Assembly (NCBI GenBank): GCA_036346355.1
Contig: CM070592.1
Coordinates: forward strand, 34,232,467 to 34,296,466
Length of the DNA stretch: 64,000 nucleotides
Direction of reading: 5' to 3'
Source of the DNA: Rhipidocladum racemiflorum
Taxonomy: Eukaryota > Streptophyta > Magnoliopsida > Poales > Poaceae
Numbering within the stretch: position 1 is the first letter of the stretch; each line of letters opens with the position of its first letter. Below the pieces are notes generated by a model that did no database searches, had not been told where the DNA came from, and saw only the letters and a program-made list of their open reading frames with translations. The translations under genes and the position numbers were made by a program. Below, piece after piece: positions 46,975 to 56,745 of the stretch.

Positions 46975-47316
46975 AATCGGGAAGTGAAGCTCTTGAAGGA
47001 GTTGGCGCAGCCAACAACACTCTGCGACGGCGTGTGCAACAGCTCGGTACTCGGCTTCCGCGCTAGAGCGGGAAATAGTAGTTTGGCGCTTGGAGGACCA
47101 AGAGACCAGATTGTCACCGAGGAAGACGCAGTAGCCTGATGTGGAGCATCGGGAGTCGGGGCAGCCAGCCCAGTACGCGTCAGAGTACGCGGTAAGAGAG
47201 TGGGCTGGAGACGTGCCGATGTGGAGACCGGTGGAGAGAGTACCCTTGACGTAGCACAAGATACATTTGATCAGGGCGAGATGTGGCTCTCGGGGATCAT
47301 GCATGAAGAGGCACAC
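46975..47316 (-). pseudogene. RNase H of Copia element C1
   Basis: The frame reads ALIKCILCYVKGTL, then AYSDAYWAGC (first catalytic Asp), STSGYCVFLG and SRSSAEAEYRAVAHAVAE (catalytic Glu), ending around VVYYDN where the next catalytic Asp block begins. Sequence then changes abruptly to the LTR stub. RNase H would degrade the RNA strand during reverse transcription. A frameshift separates it from the RT frame (47317-47475). Confidence 0.82.
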
Positions 47317-47475
47317 CTGTTGGACGGCGTATGCTAAGTCGGGTCGGGTGAGCGTGAGATCTTGAAGAGCCCAGCGAGGCTCCTGCTTTTGGAGGGTCGA
47401 CAGCAGGGTGCCCTCGATGCGAACATTTTGGCGTGAGTGTCCACCGGGGTCACGGTCGGGTAGCAGTCTGCCATA

Positions 47476-48132
47476 CTAGCACGCTGAAGAAGGTCCAGCG
47501 TGTACTGCCACTGAGATAGGAACAGGCTGTCGCCTGTCGGTGGAGCGCTTGACGGAGATGCCGAGGAAGAAGTGCAGATCGCCGAGGTCGGTCATCGCGA
47601 GCTCGGAGTGGAGCAACTTGGTGATGCGGTGAAGAAGACCCGACGAGGAAGCCGTGAGGATGATGTTGTCGACATATAGCAGGAGGTAGGTGAGCTGCTC
47701 GCCCTTGTTGAAGACGAAGAGAGTAGTGTCGGATTGCGAGGCGACAAAACCCAGGCAGTGAATGTACAACGCAAAGCATTGGTACCACACCCTAGGTGCT
47801 TGCTTCAAGCCATAAAGAGATTTCTGCAACAAGCAAACATGGTTAGGAGCGGACGGGTCGACAAACCCAGATGGTTGTTGGCAGTAGACCGTTTCCTCAA
47901 GATGTCCTTGAAGGAAGGCGTTCTTCACGTCAAGTTGATGGATAGGCCAAGCGTGGGAGGCAGCAATGGCAAGGATGACCCGAATGGTTGAGGGTTTGAA
48001 GACTGGGCTGAAAGTCTCATCGTAGTCCATGCCATGCTGCTGCGAGTAGCCACAGACAACCCAACGCGCCTTATGGCGAGCCAAGGTGCCATCCGAGTGA
48101 TACTTGTGTTTGAAAATCCACTTGCCGGTCAC
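47476..48132 (-). pseudogene. Reverse transcriptase of Copia element C1 (YVDN)
   Basis: A 218-codon frame covers most of RVT_2: GKWIFKHKYHSDG, RHKARWVVCGYSQ, DYDETFSPVFK, HQLDVKNAFLQGHL (first Asp), SLYGLKQAPRVWY, then LLYVDNIILTASS at residues 151-163. The invariant YVDD has become YVDN, which should abolish catalysis. The following DLHFFLGI connection motif is intact up to a frameshift near 47550. Confidence 0.85.
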
Positions 48133-48165
48133 GACATTAGCGTTGGGAGGTCGAGGGACAAGGCG

Positions 48166-48814
48166 CTAGGTGCCATTGGCAACCAGAGCTTTGTACTCTT
48201 CAATCATCGTAGTACGCCAGTTGGTGTCGGCGAGCGCACTGCGGTAGGTCGCCGGTATTGGAGAGATGGGGACGTGTGTCGCCGAGAGGTTGAGCCGGGT
48301 GACCGGCTTGACAATGCCGGCCCGCGCGCAAGTTGTCATTTGATGTGGCCCAGGGGTCGGGCATGGCACTATGGGTGCGGCCGACCCTGGTGGCGGAGGG
48401 GCAACCACGATCTGTGGATCCACAAAGTGCTGGGTCGGCGGAGTGGGGCTAATCGCCAGCGCCGCCGTGGCCACATCAATCGTGGTGATGGGCGCCGTTG
48501 GAGTCCGTGATGGCGATCGCTCGACGTCCAGAGACGGAGCTACCGCGACGGGTGGTAGGGGCTCAACGTCCAGGTGTGATGGCCCGCCCGTGGCCATAGC
48601 GCGCATGGTGAGGGGCGCTGCTGGAACATTGGGAGCCGATGGCGAGGGCGATCACTCGACGTCAGTTGGCGACAGAGCTACAGCGGAGGGGGGCAGCATC
48701 TCAACGTCCGGGTGGGACAGAACTCCTGCGACGGAGAGCCGCGGTCGCTCGAGTCTGGAAGAGACGGAGCTCCCGCAGGAAGAGTGGCCGTAGTCACAGT
48801 GGGGAATACTAGAG
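48166..48814 (-). pseudogene. Integrase-RT linker and RT start of Copia C1
   Basis: Minus frame 48166-48606 is Pro/Ala/Thr-rich, the usual low-complexity spacer, and ends TNWRTTMIEEYKALVANGT, the conserved start of Copia RT; an in-frame stop follows before the frame of 47476-48132. From 48607 to 48814 another frame continues the spacer up to the C2 insertion. Confidence 0.7.
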
Positions 48815-49144
48815 TGTTGAATAAGTCCAGGGTCTCGATATTGGTTCTGTTAATCTCATCGTAATTGAGTTCGTGTTTGAACACGTCCCAGGATAGCCGA
48901 GGCTGTGCGTCTCTTTCGGATCGTTGAATAAGCACTAATGGTTGTGCGTTCTTGTCGCACATAGTGGGCAAACTAACTGCTATTATTAGCACTTACATTT
49001 GTCTTTAAATAGTTGTTATTTCTACATGGAATAACACCGCAGTTACGCAGCAGCACCAAACACCTGAGTCATTAGTGTTCATCAGTGTTTTTGAGTGCGC
49101 AACCGTGAGCTCACCAGCGACTGAGATCGTAGTGAGCTCTGACA
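48815..49144 (+). repeat. 5' LTR of C2
   Basis: TGTTGAATAAG to GCTCTGACA. Includes CTTTAAATAG (about 49011), a plausible TATA region. Differs from the 3' LTR by about 20 extra bases near 49080 and a few substitutions. Confidence 0.9.
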
Positions 49145-49146
49145 TT

Positions 49147-49159
49147 TGGTATCAGAGCG
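49147..49159 (+). other. Primer binding site of C2
   Basis: TGGTATCAGAGCG two bases after the LTR, complementary to initiator tRNA-Met except for the last base. Confidence 0.88.
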
Positions 49160-49177
49160 ATAATCGCTCCGGAACCG

Positions 49178-50107
49178 ATGATGTCGGTGCATTCGTTCCG
49201 CTCCACTCCAGCGTTCGGAGAAAGGTCTCCGTCCCCGCCTCTGAGATGTCGGCTAGATCATTCCCCGGAGCCACGGCGAGGATGCCGACGCGAAGGAGGT
49301 GTCGTCGTCGAGCGTGTCGTCAAGGAGTCAAGTGGCGGCACCATCCAGTACCCCACGCTCACACGCACCAACTACTAGGAGTGGGCATTGTTGATGCGAG
49401 TGAATCTGGAGGCTGCGGGGCTGTGGCACGCCGTCGAGCCAGAGGAGGGAGACGACATCCAGTACCGTGAGGATAGGCTCGCCCTGGCGGCAATCCTAAG
49501 GTCAGTACCATCAGACATGCTGGCCTCGCTTGGTCGTAAGCGGACAGCGCGCTCGGCCTAGAACGCGGTGAAGACCGTCCGCGTCGGCGTGCAGCGCGTC
49601 CGTGAAGCCAACGCACGACAACTGCTCAAGGAGTTTGGCGAGATTACCTTCAAGGAAGGGGAAACCGTCGACGACTTCTCCCTGCGCATCATTGGCTTGG
49701 CCAACAACATCCGCACCCTTGGCGGTGACATCATCGACGCTGAAGTTGTGAAGAAAATGCTCCAGGTCATCCCCGATCACCTGGAACAGATCGCCTACTC
49801 CATCGAGACTCTTCTCGACGTTGACGAGCTGTCGATCAAGGAGGTCACCGGCCGACTTCGCGCTATCAAGCAGCGGAAGAAGAAGGCGGTAACTCCCATG
49901 GCTCCGGTCTACGACAAGCAGGGGCGCCTCCTCATGGTGGAGGAAGATTGGATGGCCTGCCTCAAGCTGCGTGGCGGCGGCGGAACCTCCGGAAGTGGCA
50001 AGAAGCGCGGGAAGACCCGGCGCGGCCGCGGCGGTAGCAGCAAGATGGGAGATTCACGCGCGAGCGGTGATGGTTGGCCGAAGCCAGAGGATGCAGTGAA
50101 TCGATGA
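49178..50107 (+). pseudogene. gag of C2 with two in-frame amber codons
   Basis: A single reading frame from ATG 49178 to 50107 is interrupted only by TAG at 49376 and 49559. It reads TQYPT-like and TRTNY, then LLMRVNLEAAGLWHAV, RVREANARQLLKEFGEITFKEG, DDFSLRIIGLANNIRTLGG and VVKKMLQVIPDHLEQIA, the UBN2-type Copia capsid. The C-terminus is Gly/Arg/Lys-rich and would normally lead to one CCHC knuckle, which is missing. The product would be the capsid of the particle. Confidence 0.85.
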
Positions 50108-50421
50108 CTGGGGCGCGCTCCGCCTTCTCCGACCTCGATGCCGGCGTCTGCGGCTCCGTCAAGTTCGGCGACGGCTCTGTTGTTGAGATCGAGGGGTGCG
50201 GCACCATCATTTTCGACTGCAAGAATGGAGAGCATCGCGCGTTGACTGGGGTGTACTTCATACCCCGGCTGACGGCCAACATTGTTAGCATCGGCCAGAT
50301 GAACAAGTCCGGCTGCCGAGTGGAGATCGACTCCGGCCTCCTCCGCATCTTCGACGGTCAACGTAAGTTACTCACGCAGGTGCGACGCTCGGAATCGTGC
50401 CTGTACATCTTGGAACTGTAG
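50108..50421 (+). pseudogene. Protease remnant of C2, active site deleted
   Basis: The open frame (starting upstream at 50074) has MTGARSAFSDLDAGV, FGDGSVVEIEGCGTI and YFIPRLTANIVSIGQM, the body of a Copia retropepsin, ending SESCLYILEL. The DTGA/DSGA catalytic block that should come just before MTG is absent; the gag tail joins directly to it. The same deletion removed the CCHC knuckle. Confidence 0.8.
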
Positions 50422-50510
50422 ATCGGCCAGCCAGCGTGCCTGGCGGCTCACTGCTCAGAGGCGGCCTGGCTATGGCATGGGCGGTACGGCCACCTCGGTT
50501 TCGATAACTT

Positions 50511-51446
50511 GTGCAAACTTGCACAGGAGGGGCTAGTGCGTACGCCGCCATCGAAAAAGTGAACCAGGTGTGCGATGGATGCCTCGCTGGGAAGCAGAGG
50601 CGCACACCATTCCCGCATCAGGCTCGCCGACGTGCAACTCAAATCCTGGACTTGGTCCATGGTGATCTCTGCGGACCCATCTCTCCATCAACTCCGAGCG
50701 GCAACATGTACTTCCTATTACTGGTCGATGATATGAGTCGTTTCATGTGGCTTCATCTCCTCGCTAGCAAAGATCAAGCACCGGCAACGATCATAAACTT
50801 CCAGACGGCGGTGGAAGTTGAATCTGGTCGCAAGCTGAAGGTGCTCTGGACTGATCGTGGGGGGGGGGAGTTCACCTCTCTCAAGTTCGGGGAGTACTGT
50901 GCCGCCCGTGGTGTCCAGCGCCAGCTCACCGCCCCCTATTCTCCCCAACAGAATGGGGTGGTCGAGCGGCGCAACCAGAGCATCGTAGCCATGGCACGGT
51001 GCATGCTCAAGTCCAAGAACCTCCCTGGAACCTTCTGGGGTGAGGCTGTCACGACAGCGGTTTACATCCTCAACCGTGCGCCAACACGCGCACTTGAAGG
51101 CAAGACGCCGTACGAGGCGTGGCATGGCGAGAAGCCAGCAATCCACTACTTCCGCACCTTCGGCTGCATCACGCACGTCAAGGACACGCGCCCGGGACTG
51201 AAGAAGCTGGATGATCGCAGTGTTCGCACCAGCTTCGTTGGCTACGAACCGGGGTCGAAGGCCTTCCGCTGCTTCAACCCCAAGACTGGGCGCGTAATCC
51301 TGTCACGCGACGTCGTGTTCGACGAAGGTGCACAGTGGATCTGGGAGTCAGGACCCGAGCAAGCTGATGCCTCGCCCTTCGCGGTGGAGTATGACATCGA
51401 GGTCACGACTGGACCACACGACGTGGAGGGCACGTGGGCACCGTGA
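50511..51446 (+). CDS. Integrase of C2
   Basis: A 311-codon frame. The C-terminal part of the zinc-binding domain is CDGCLAGKQRRTPF (residues 21-34); its histidine half lies in the neighbouring frame just upstream (WHGRYGHLGFDNL, 50470-50512), so a shift separates them. Core residues: Asp52 (HGDLCGP), Asp115 (WTDRGGGEF), Glu152 (GVVERRNQ). A run of ten G at 50869-50878 encodes an extra Gly, giving 36 residues between the last two acidic residues where Copia integrases have 35. The end carries FVGYEPGSKAFRCFNP and VILSRDVVFDE, typical of the C-terminal domain. Start codon is arbitrary. Confidence 0.85.
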   Translation: MQTCTGGASAYAAIEKVNQVCDGCLAGKQRRTPFPHQARRRATQILDLVHGDLCGPISPSTPSGNMYFLLLVDDMSRFMWLHLLASKDQAPATIINFQTAVEVESGRKLKVLWTDRGGGEFTSLKFGEYCAARGVQRQLTAPYSPQQNGVVERRNQSIVAMARCMLKSKNLPGTFWGEAVTTAVYILNRAPTRALEGKTPYEAWHGEKPAIHYFRTFGCITHVKDTRPGLKKLDDRSVRTSFVGYEPGSKAFRCFNPKTGRVILSRDVVFDEGAQWIWESGPEQADASPFAVEYDIEVTTGPHDVEGTWAP

Positions 51447-51827
51447 TCCCCTGGCAAATAAGATCACCTGCGCCAGTGTCCCACGAACGGTCGGATGCAA
51501 ATCTTGACACGGACCATGATGACGTGCCACTACGGTTCCGTGCCATCGACGCCATCATCGGTCCAGCCTCGCCGCCTGGGCTCGTGCCCAGGGTGCTCGA
51601 CGAGGAGCTCCTCTTCACCAAGGTTGATGAGCCGACCTCTTTTGGTGAGGCTGAGCAAGAGGCCTGCTGGCGACAAGCTATGCGCGAGGAGATGAAGGCC
51701 ATCGAAGAGAATGGGACATGGGAGCTCACCGCGCTCCCCACTGGGCACCGAGCGATCGGACTCAAGTAGGTCTTCAAAGTCAAGCGCGATGAAAACAGTA
51801 ACATCGTGCGACATAAGGCTCGACTGG

Positions 51828-52886
51828 TAGGGATGAAAACGGATCGGATAGTTTTCGACCGATCCGGATAATTTTCGAATACGGATTCTGTCGGATCGGA
51901 TATTTGTCGGATAGTATCGGATTGGATACGGATACGGATATTTTTTGTCGGATGCGGATACGGATTCGGTAGCTCACTATCCGTCGGATACGGATACGGA
52001 TTCGGATAATCCGGATAGTGATGGATCGGATATCCGGATATACATGTGGGCTGGGCCAAGCTACTCTTTTGGCCCAAAAAGGTTACTAAATTTTAACTTG
52101 TTTTCTAATTTAATTAATCTATAAAACAAGTTTTAATTATTAAAATTAGCAAATTAGCTCAAAAAATTATGAAATTTTTTGATAAAATTCCTAACATAGT
52201 CTATAATTTTTACAAAAATTATTTTTAAAATTTTATCATATTTTAAAATTTCTAAAAATTCAAAAAATATTGTCTTTAGTAGGAAAATATTTTAAATAAG
52301 TAGTTAAAATGCATAAAAACTCATAAAATACATAATTTATTATTTTAAACATAATTTAAAAAATAATACAAATCTTGGGGTCATTAAATGTAAGTGTTAT
52401 ATATGTTTTCTAGAGATATGGTAATTAAGTATTATCAAACTTTTTGTGTAGTCTATATTTGTTTCCATTTGTATCTCTGAGCAAAGATCACATTTATTTT
52501 GTGTTTTGATCTACATGTATGATGGATTAATTGTATGTACGTGATGAACTAAGTCTTACATAATTTTGTTTGCAACATGGTATCTAACTATTGTCTAAGT
52601 GAATGAAAATGCTTATATTTATTCAATTTTCAATAATGTTTTAATCAAATCAACTAGTTATGTGTTTTCATTGATTTTTATGTACAGTCTAAGGGATTAT
52701 CATGTTAGATAAATATTCAGAATCAGATCCGATTCGATTCAGATTCGATCCAGTATCAGATTCGACATTATCCGTAATCGTATTCATATCCGGACTATCC
52801 GTATTCGTATCCTAATCCGAGAAAAAATATGAAAACAAATATGGTAGAACCATTATCCGTCCGTATCCGATCCGTTTTCACCCCTA
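51828..52886 (+). mobile_element. Non-autonomous hAT-type element M2 with CGGATA arrays
   Basis: 1,059 bp, flanked by TCGACTGG (51820-51827, 52887-52894). Ends TAGGGATGAAAACGGATCGG and, inverted, TAGGGGTGAAAACGGATCGG. Subterminal regions are arrays of CGGATA-like hexamers (51850-52035, 52725-52870); the middle is AT-rich. No transposase. Confidence 0.9.
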
Positions 52887-53309
52887 TCGACTGGTGGCCA
52901 AAGGCTATGTCCAGCGCGCCGACTTCGATGAAGTTTTTGCTCCGGTGTCGCGAATGGAGTCCGTGCGTGCACTGCTTGCGCTGGCGGCAAATCAACGGTG
53001 GGAAGTGCACCACATGGATGTGAAGAGTGCGTCCCTCAATGGGGAGCTTAAGGAGGAGGTGTTCGTGTCGCAGCCACCCGGTTTCATCGTCAACGGCAAC
53101 GAGCACAAGGTACTGCGCCTACGCAAGGCATTATACGGGCTTCGTCAGGCACCCAGGGCCTGGAATGCCAAGCTGGATGCCTCCATGGTGTCGCTCAGTT
53201 TCCAGAGGAGCAGCTCGGAGCATGGCGTGTACACTCGAAGCCGAAGATTGTCACGACTGGTGGTTGGCATCTACGTAGACGATCTGATCATCACCAGCAC
53301 CAGTAACGA

Positions 53310-54197
53310 TAGGGGTGAAAACGGAACGGAAAGTTCCCGACCGTTCCAAAGAAAAACGGAAACGGAAGCTCTTTTTCGGAAACGGAAACGGAAAATATCG
53401 ATTTAAACTAAATCGAATTTTTTTGTCGGAAACAGAAACGGAAACGGGAGAGCCAATTCCGGCGGAAACGGAAACGGAAACGGAAATTCCGTATAAGTGA
53501 AACCGGAAACTAAAAATGGAAACGGGCCGGAAAGGGAAATGGGCTTGGCCCAAAAATGATAAGAGAATTTATATTTATTTTCGAATTAAAATAATTTCAT
53601 AAATACAAATGGTTTTATATAAAATACTAAATAGAGTTCAAAAATTCCACAAAAATTCTCAAAAATACTTTGGAATATTTTGAACCTAGAAAAATTATTT
53701 TCAGCATAATTTTTTTATAAATAAATTAATTTTATAAATCTAAAAAATGCAAAATAGTATTTATAAACTCCAGAAAATCCAAGATAAATCTCAAAAAATC
53801 ATAAATGAAAATCGAATAATAATATATAAATTTTAGGGTGCTAAACCTTTGTAATTGGTGGAGCAATAGGATATCAATGATAATTATATGGATGAGGACA
53901 TGATGACAAACTTAAGAAAAATTTTCTAGTGAACATAGCACTATTCTTGTGTCCACCTTAGAGGTGGAATGGGCTATATTGTTCTTGTGGTCATATATAT
54001 TGTAATTCTCTACTATGTTTTTGTGTAATTTTTCGCTTTCGTTTCCGTATCCGTTCCGTTCCGATTTCGTTTCCGTCACTATCCGTGTCCGTATCCGTTT
54101 CCGGGGTTTCCGATTTCGTTTCCGTTACCGATAAAAAATGTGGAAACGAAAACGGAACAGTCATTTACTGACCATTTTCGTACCGTTTTCATCCCTA
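53310..54197 (+). mobile_element. Non-autonomous hAT-type element M3 with GGAAAC arrays
   Basis: 888 bp, flanked by AGTAACGA and GGTAACGA (53302-53309, 54198-54205; 7 of 8 match). Ends TAGGGGTGAAAACGGAACGG and, inverted, TAGGGATGAAAACGG. Subterminal arrays of GGAAACG-type repeats (53330-53530, 54035-54170), AT-rich centre, no transposase. Confidence 0.9.
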
Positions 54198-54318
54198 GGT
54201 AACGATGATATCACGGCGTTCAAGCTAGAGATGAAGCGCGTCTTCTCGATGAGTGACCTCGTGACTGCTATCGTATTACCTGGGGATCGAGGTCAGCCAA
54301 GGCCCTACAGGCATTTCT

Positions 54319-55130
54319 TTGTGCCAGTCTGCATATGCCAAGAAACTTCTCGAGCGCAGCGGCTTGGAGTCCTGCAACCCTAGCACGACGCCCATGGAAC
54401 CAAGGCTGAAGCTGAGCAAGGACAGCGTGTCTCCGATGGTGAACGCGACAGAGTATCGTCGCATCATCGGCGGCCTTCGATACCTAGTACACACACGGCC
54501 GGATCTTGCCTACGCGGTGGGCTATCTGAGCCGGTTCATGGAAGCGCCGCATGAAGAGCATCTCACCGCGGTGAAGCGCGTGCTACGATACGTGGCTGGA
54601 ACGCGCGGTCACGGAATGTTCTACACCAAGAAGGAGGAAGGGCAAGCACAGCTGGTCGGCTACAGCGACGCCGACATGGCCGGCGATGTCGACACACGGA
54701 AGAGCACCAGCGGCGTCATCTTCTTCCTCGGCGGAACCCGATCACATGGCAGTCGTCCAAGCAGAAGGTGGTTGCTCTATCTTCTTGTGAAGCAGAGTAT
54801 ATCGCAGCGGCTACAGCGACGTGTCAAGCCATCTGGCTAGCTCGCCTGGTGCACGACATGGTCGGCATCGAGCCTAGAGCGCCGGAACTCAGGGTGGATA
54901 ATCAGTCCGCCATCGCCCTCAGCAAGAATCCCGTCTTCCACGATCGGAGCAAGCACATTGATACAAAGTATCATTTCATCCGAGAGTGCATTGACAGGAT
55001 CAAATCGTTCTCAGGCATACTCCCACGGAGCTGCAGCTGGTGGACATTTTGACAAAGCCACTTGGGCGTGTTCGCTTCCAGGAGCTTCGCGCATTGATTG
55101 GCGTCAAGCAAGTTCTCGAGACCAAGGATT
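54319..55130 (+). pseudogene. RT C-terminal part and RNase H of C2
   Basis: Frame 54319-54840 carries YAKKLLERSGLESCNP, YRRIIGGLRYLVHTRPDLAY, LTAVKRVLRYVAGT and GYSDADMAGDVDTRKSTSG (first RNase H Asp). A frameshift near 54740 moves to frame 54768-55052 with ALSSCEAEYIAAATATCQ (catalytic Glu) and ELRVDNQSAIALSKNP (next Asp), then HIDTKYHFIRE. All catalytic residues are visible but in two frames, so the domain is not produced intact from this sequence. Confidence 0.87.
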
Positions 55131-55140
55131 AGGGGGGAGA
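55131..55140 (+). other. Polypurine tract of C2
   Basis: AGGGGGGAGA two bases before the 3' LTR. Confidence 0.8.
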
Positions 55141-55142
55141 AT

Positions 55143-55452
55143 TGTTGAATAAGTGCAGGGTCTCGATATTGGTTCCGTTAATCTCATCGTAATTGAGTTC
55201 GTGTTTGAACACGTCCCAGGATAGCTGAGGTTGTGCGTCTCTTTCGGATCGTTGAATAAGCACTAATGGTTGTGCGTTCTTGTCGCACGTAGTGGGCAGA
55301 CTAGCTGCTATTATTAGCACTTACATTTGTCTTTAAATAGTTGTTGATTCTACATGGAATAACACCGCAGTTACGCAGCAACACCAAACACCTGAGTCAT
55401 TAGTGTTCAACCGTGAGCTCACCAGCGACTGAGATCGTAGTGAGCTCTGACA
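55143..55452 (+). repeat. 3' LTR of C2
   Basis: 310 bp, TGTTGAATAAG to GCTCTGACA, followed by TAGAG and C1 sequence. Confidence 0.9.
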
Positions 55453-55457
55453 TAGAG

Positions 55458-56130
55458 CAGCATCGTCGTCGAGGAGGAAGTCAAAGGATGTGGATGGCGG
55501 CTTGGGAAGAGAAGCCGCAAAGGGAAAAGAAAATTCGTCGAAGACCACATGACGCGAGATGATCACGCGGTGAGTGCAGAGGTCTAGACAACGGTATCCC
55601 TTGTGGGAGGATGGGTACCTGAGAAAAACACAGGGGGCAAGTTTGTGTGAGGAGGTGGCCGTGAGGTTGGGGTAACAGTGGCAACCAAAAACCCGAAGAT
55701 GGTGGAACTCAGGGAGTTTGCGATGTAGTAGGGTGAAGGGAATGGCGTTGCAGACTGAGGAGGATGGTCACCAGTTTAATAGATACGTGGCGGTGGCTAG
55801 AGCTTCAGCCCAATAAGTTGGTGACATAGACGCATGTATGAGGAGGGTTCGAACGGAGTTGTTGAGAGTATGGAGGACGCGTTCGGCTTTGCCGTTTTGT
55901 GGCGAAGTGTGCGGGCAGGAGAGGCGCAACAGAATGCCACGAGTGGCTAAGAAGGCGGTAGTGGTGCGGTTGACGAACTCCCCGCCGTTGTCAGCCTGAA
56001 AGCACTTGAGAGGCAAGCCGAACTGGTTATTAACGTAGTGGGTGAAATCAACAATGAGACCGTGAACCTCGGATTTGCGTCTAAGAGGGAACGTCCAACA
56101 GAAGTAGGTAAAATCATGGAGAAGAACTAA
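55458..56130 (-). pseudogene. Integrase of Copia element C1
   Basis: Minus strand from about 56128: WTFPLRRKSEV, then CFQADNGGEF (second catalytic Asp), SCPHTSPQNGKAERV (catalytic Glu), SPTYWAEALATATYLLN, a TGA at about 55767, and onward HHLRVFGCHCYP and VIISRHVVFDE towards the C2 insertion. The zinc-binding domain and first catalytic Asp upstream are missing because the element is truncated at about 56130. Several frames are used. Confidence 0.85.
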
Positions 56131-56225
56131 ATAGTATAAGGGATTTGATAAGTTTCATCCGGAAGTACAACAGAAGTGGGATTTGCTATCTAAGGCAAGT
56201 ACAACGACATGATATTTTCCTAATA

Positions 56226-56745
56226 CTTGTTGCTTTGTTTCCTTGCTTGATTCCACAATCTGTCATGAGAAGTTATTATGATTTGTGCCTAACTAGATGG
56301 TTTCATTTGCAGCTCAGACACCACTAGGAGTTGCTCATGCCCTCTCAGTCCCTCTCATTGGACACGACAGGTGTCTCATTGCTTGATCTGGGAAGAACCT
56401 TCTTGCGTTCGAACCAAATGGATCTGTCTCATGGATTGTTCCGCTCAGATACAATTGCAAAGAAGATATCGGTACTATTTGCAATTGGACCGGTATCTTC
56501 TTTGCAATTGTATCTGAGCGGAATGAGCGGAACAATCCATGAGACAGATCCATTTGGTTCGAACGCAAGAAGGTTCTTCCCACATCAAGCAATGAGACAC
56601 TTGTCGTGTCCAATGAGAGGGACTGAGAGGGCATGAGCAACTCCTAGTGGTGTCTGAGCTGCAAATGAAACCATCTAGTTATGCACAAATCATAATCACT
56701 TCTCATGACAGATTGTGGAATCAAGCAAGGAAACAAAGCAACAAG
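56226..56745. repeat. Near-perfect 520-bp inverted repeat (hairpin)
   Basis: Left arm 56226-56473 and right arm 56489-56745 are inverted copies with about five mismatches and one 9-base duplication (CATTCCGCT type, near 56523) in the right arm; the loop is only 15 bases. Each arm contains the same roughly 100-codon open frame read towards the loop (starting MLMPSQSLSLDTT), and a TTTCATTTGCAG that resembles a splice acceptor. I do not recognise the parent sequence. A transcript crossing it would fold into a duplex of about 245 bp, a suitable Dicer-like substrate. Confidence 0.85.

Larger units (their letters stand above)
51447..54320 (+). pseudogene. Reverse transcriptase of C2, split by two hAT elements
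   Basis: Segment 1 (about 51447-51827) holds the RT start (ACWRQAMREEMKAIEENGTWEL) and an in-frame TAG at 51767 where Trp is expected before VFKVKR. Segment 2 (52887-53309) continues LVAKGYVQRADFDEVFAPV, MDVKSASLNGEL (Phe replaced by Ser beside the first catalytic Asp), ALYGLRQAPRAW and GIYVDDLIIT (catalytic YVDD intact). Segment 3 (54198 on) resumes DDITAFKLEMKRVFSMSD before a frameshift near 54270. Both hAT insertions duplicate 8 bp and interrupt one continuous frame. Confidence 0.88.
48815..55452 (+). mobile_element. Complete Copia element C2
   Basis: LTRs 48815-49144 (330 bp) and 55143-55452 (310 bp, lacking 20 bases present in the other), target duplication TAGAG on both sides, primer site 49147-49159 and polypurine tract 55131-55140. 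Gene order gag, (protease), integrase, RT, RNase H on the plus strand is diagnostic of Ty1/Copia. It lies inside C1. RT carries two hAT insertions. Gag and RT have in-frame TAG codons, and the protease active site is deleted, so this copy is dead. Confidence 0.92.
46960..56130 (-). mobile_element. Copia element C1, truncated both ends and split by C2
   Basis: Integrase (55458-56130), RT (47476-48814) and RNase H (46975-47316) read in Copia order on the minus strand once the inserted C2 element is removed; TAGAG (48810-48814 and 55453-55457) is C2's target duplication. Gag, protease, both LTRs and the C-terminal part of RNase H are missing. Each domain has stops or shifts. Confidence 0.85.

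Noticed and set aside
46494..47117. A 207-codon minus ORF spanning primer site and RNase H
   Set aside because: It crosses the LTR stub and primer binding site, so it is a chance fusion of element parts.
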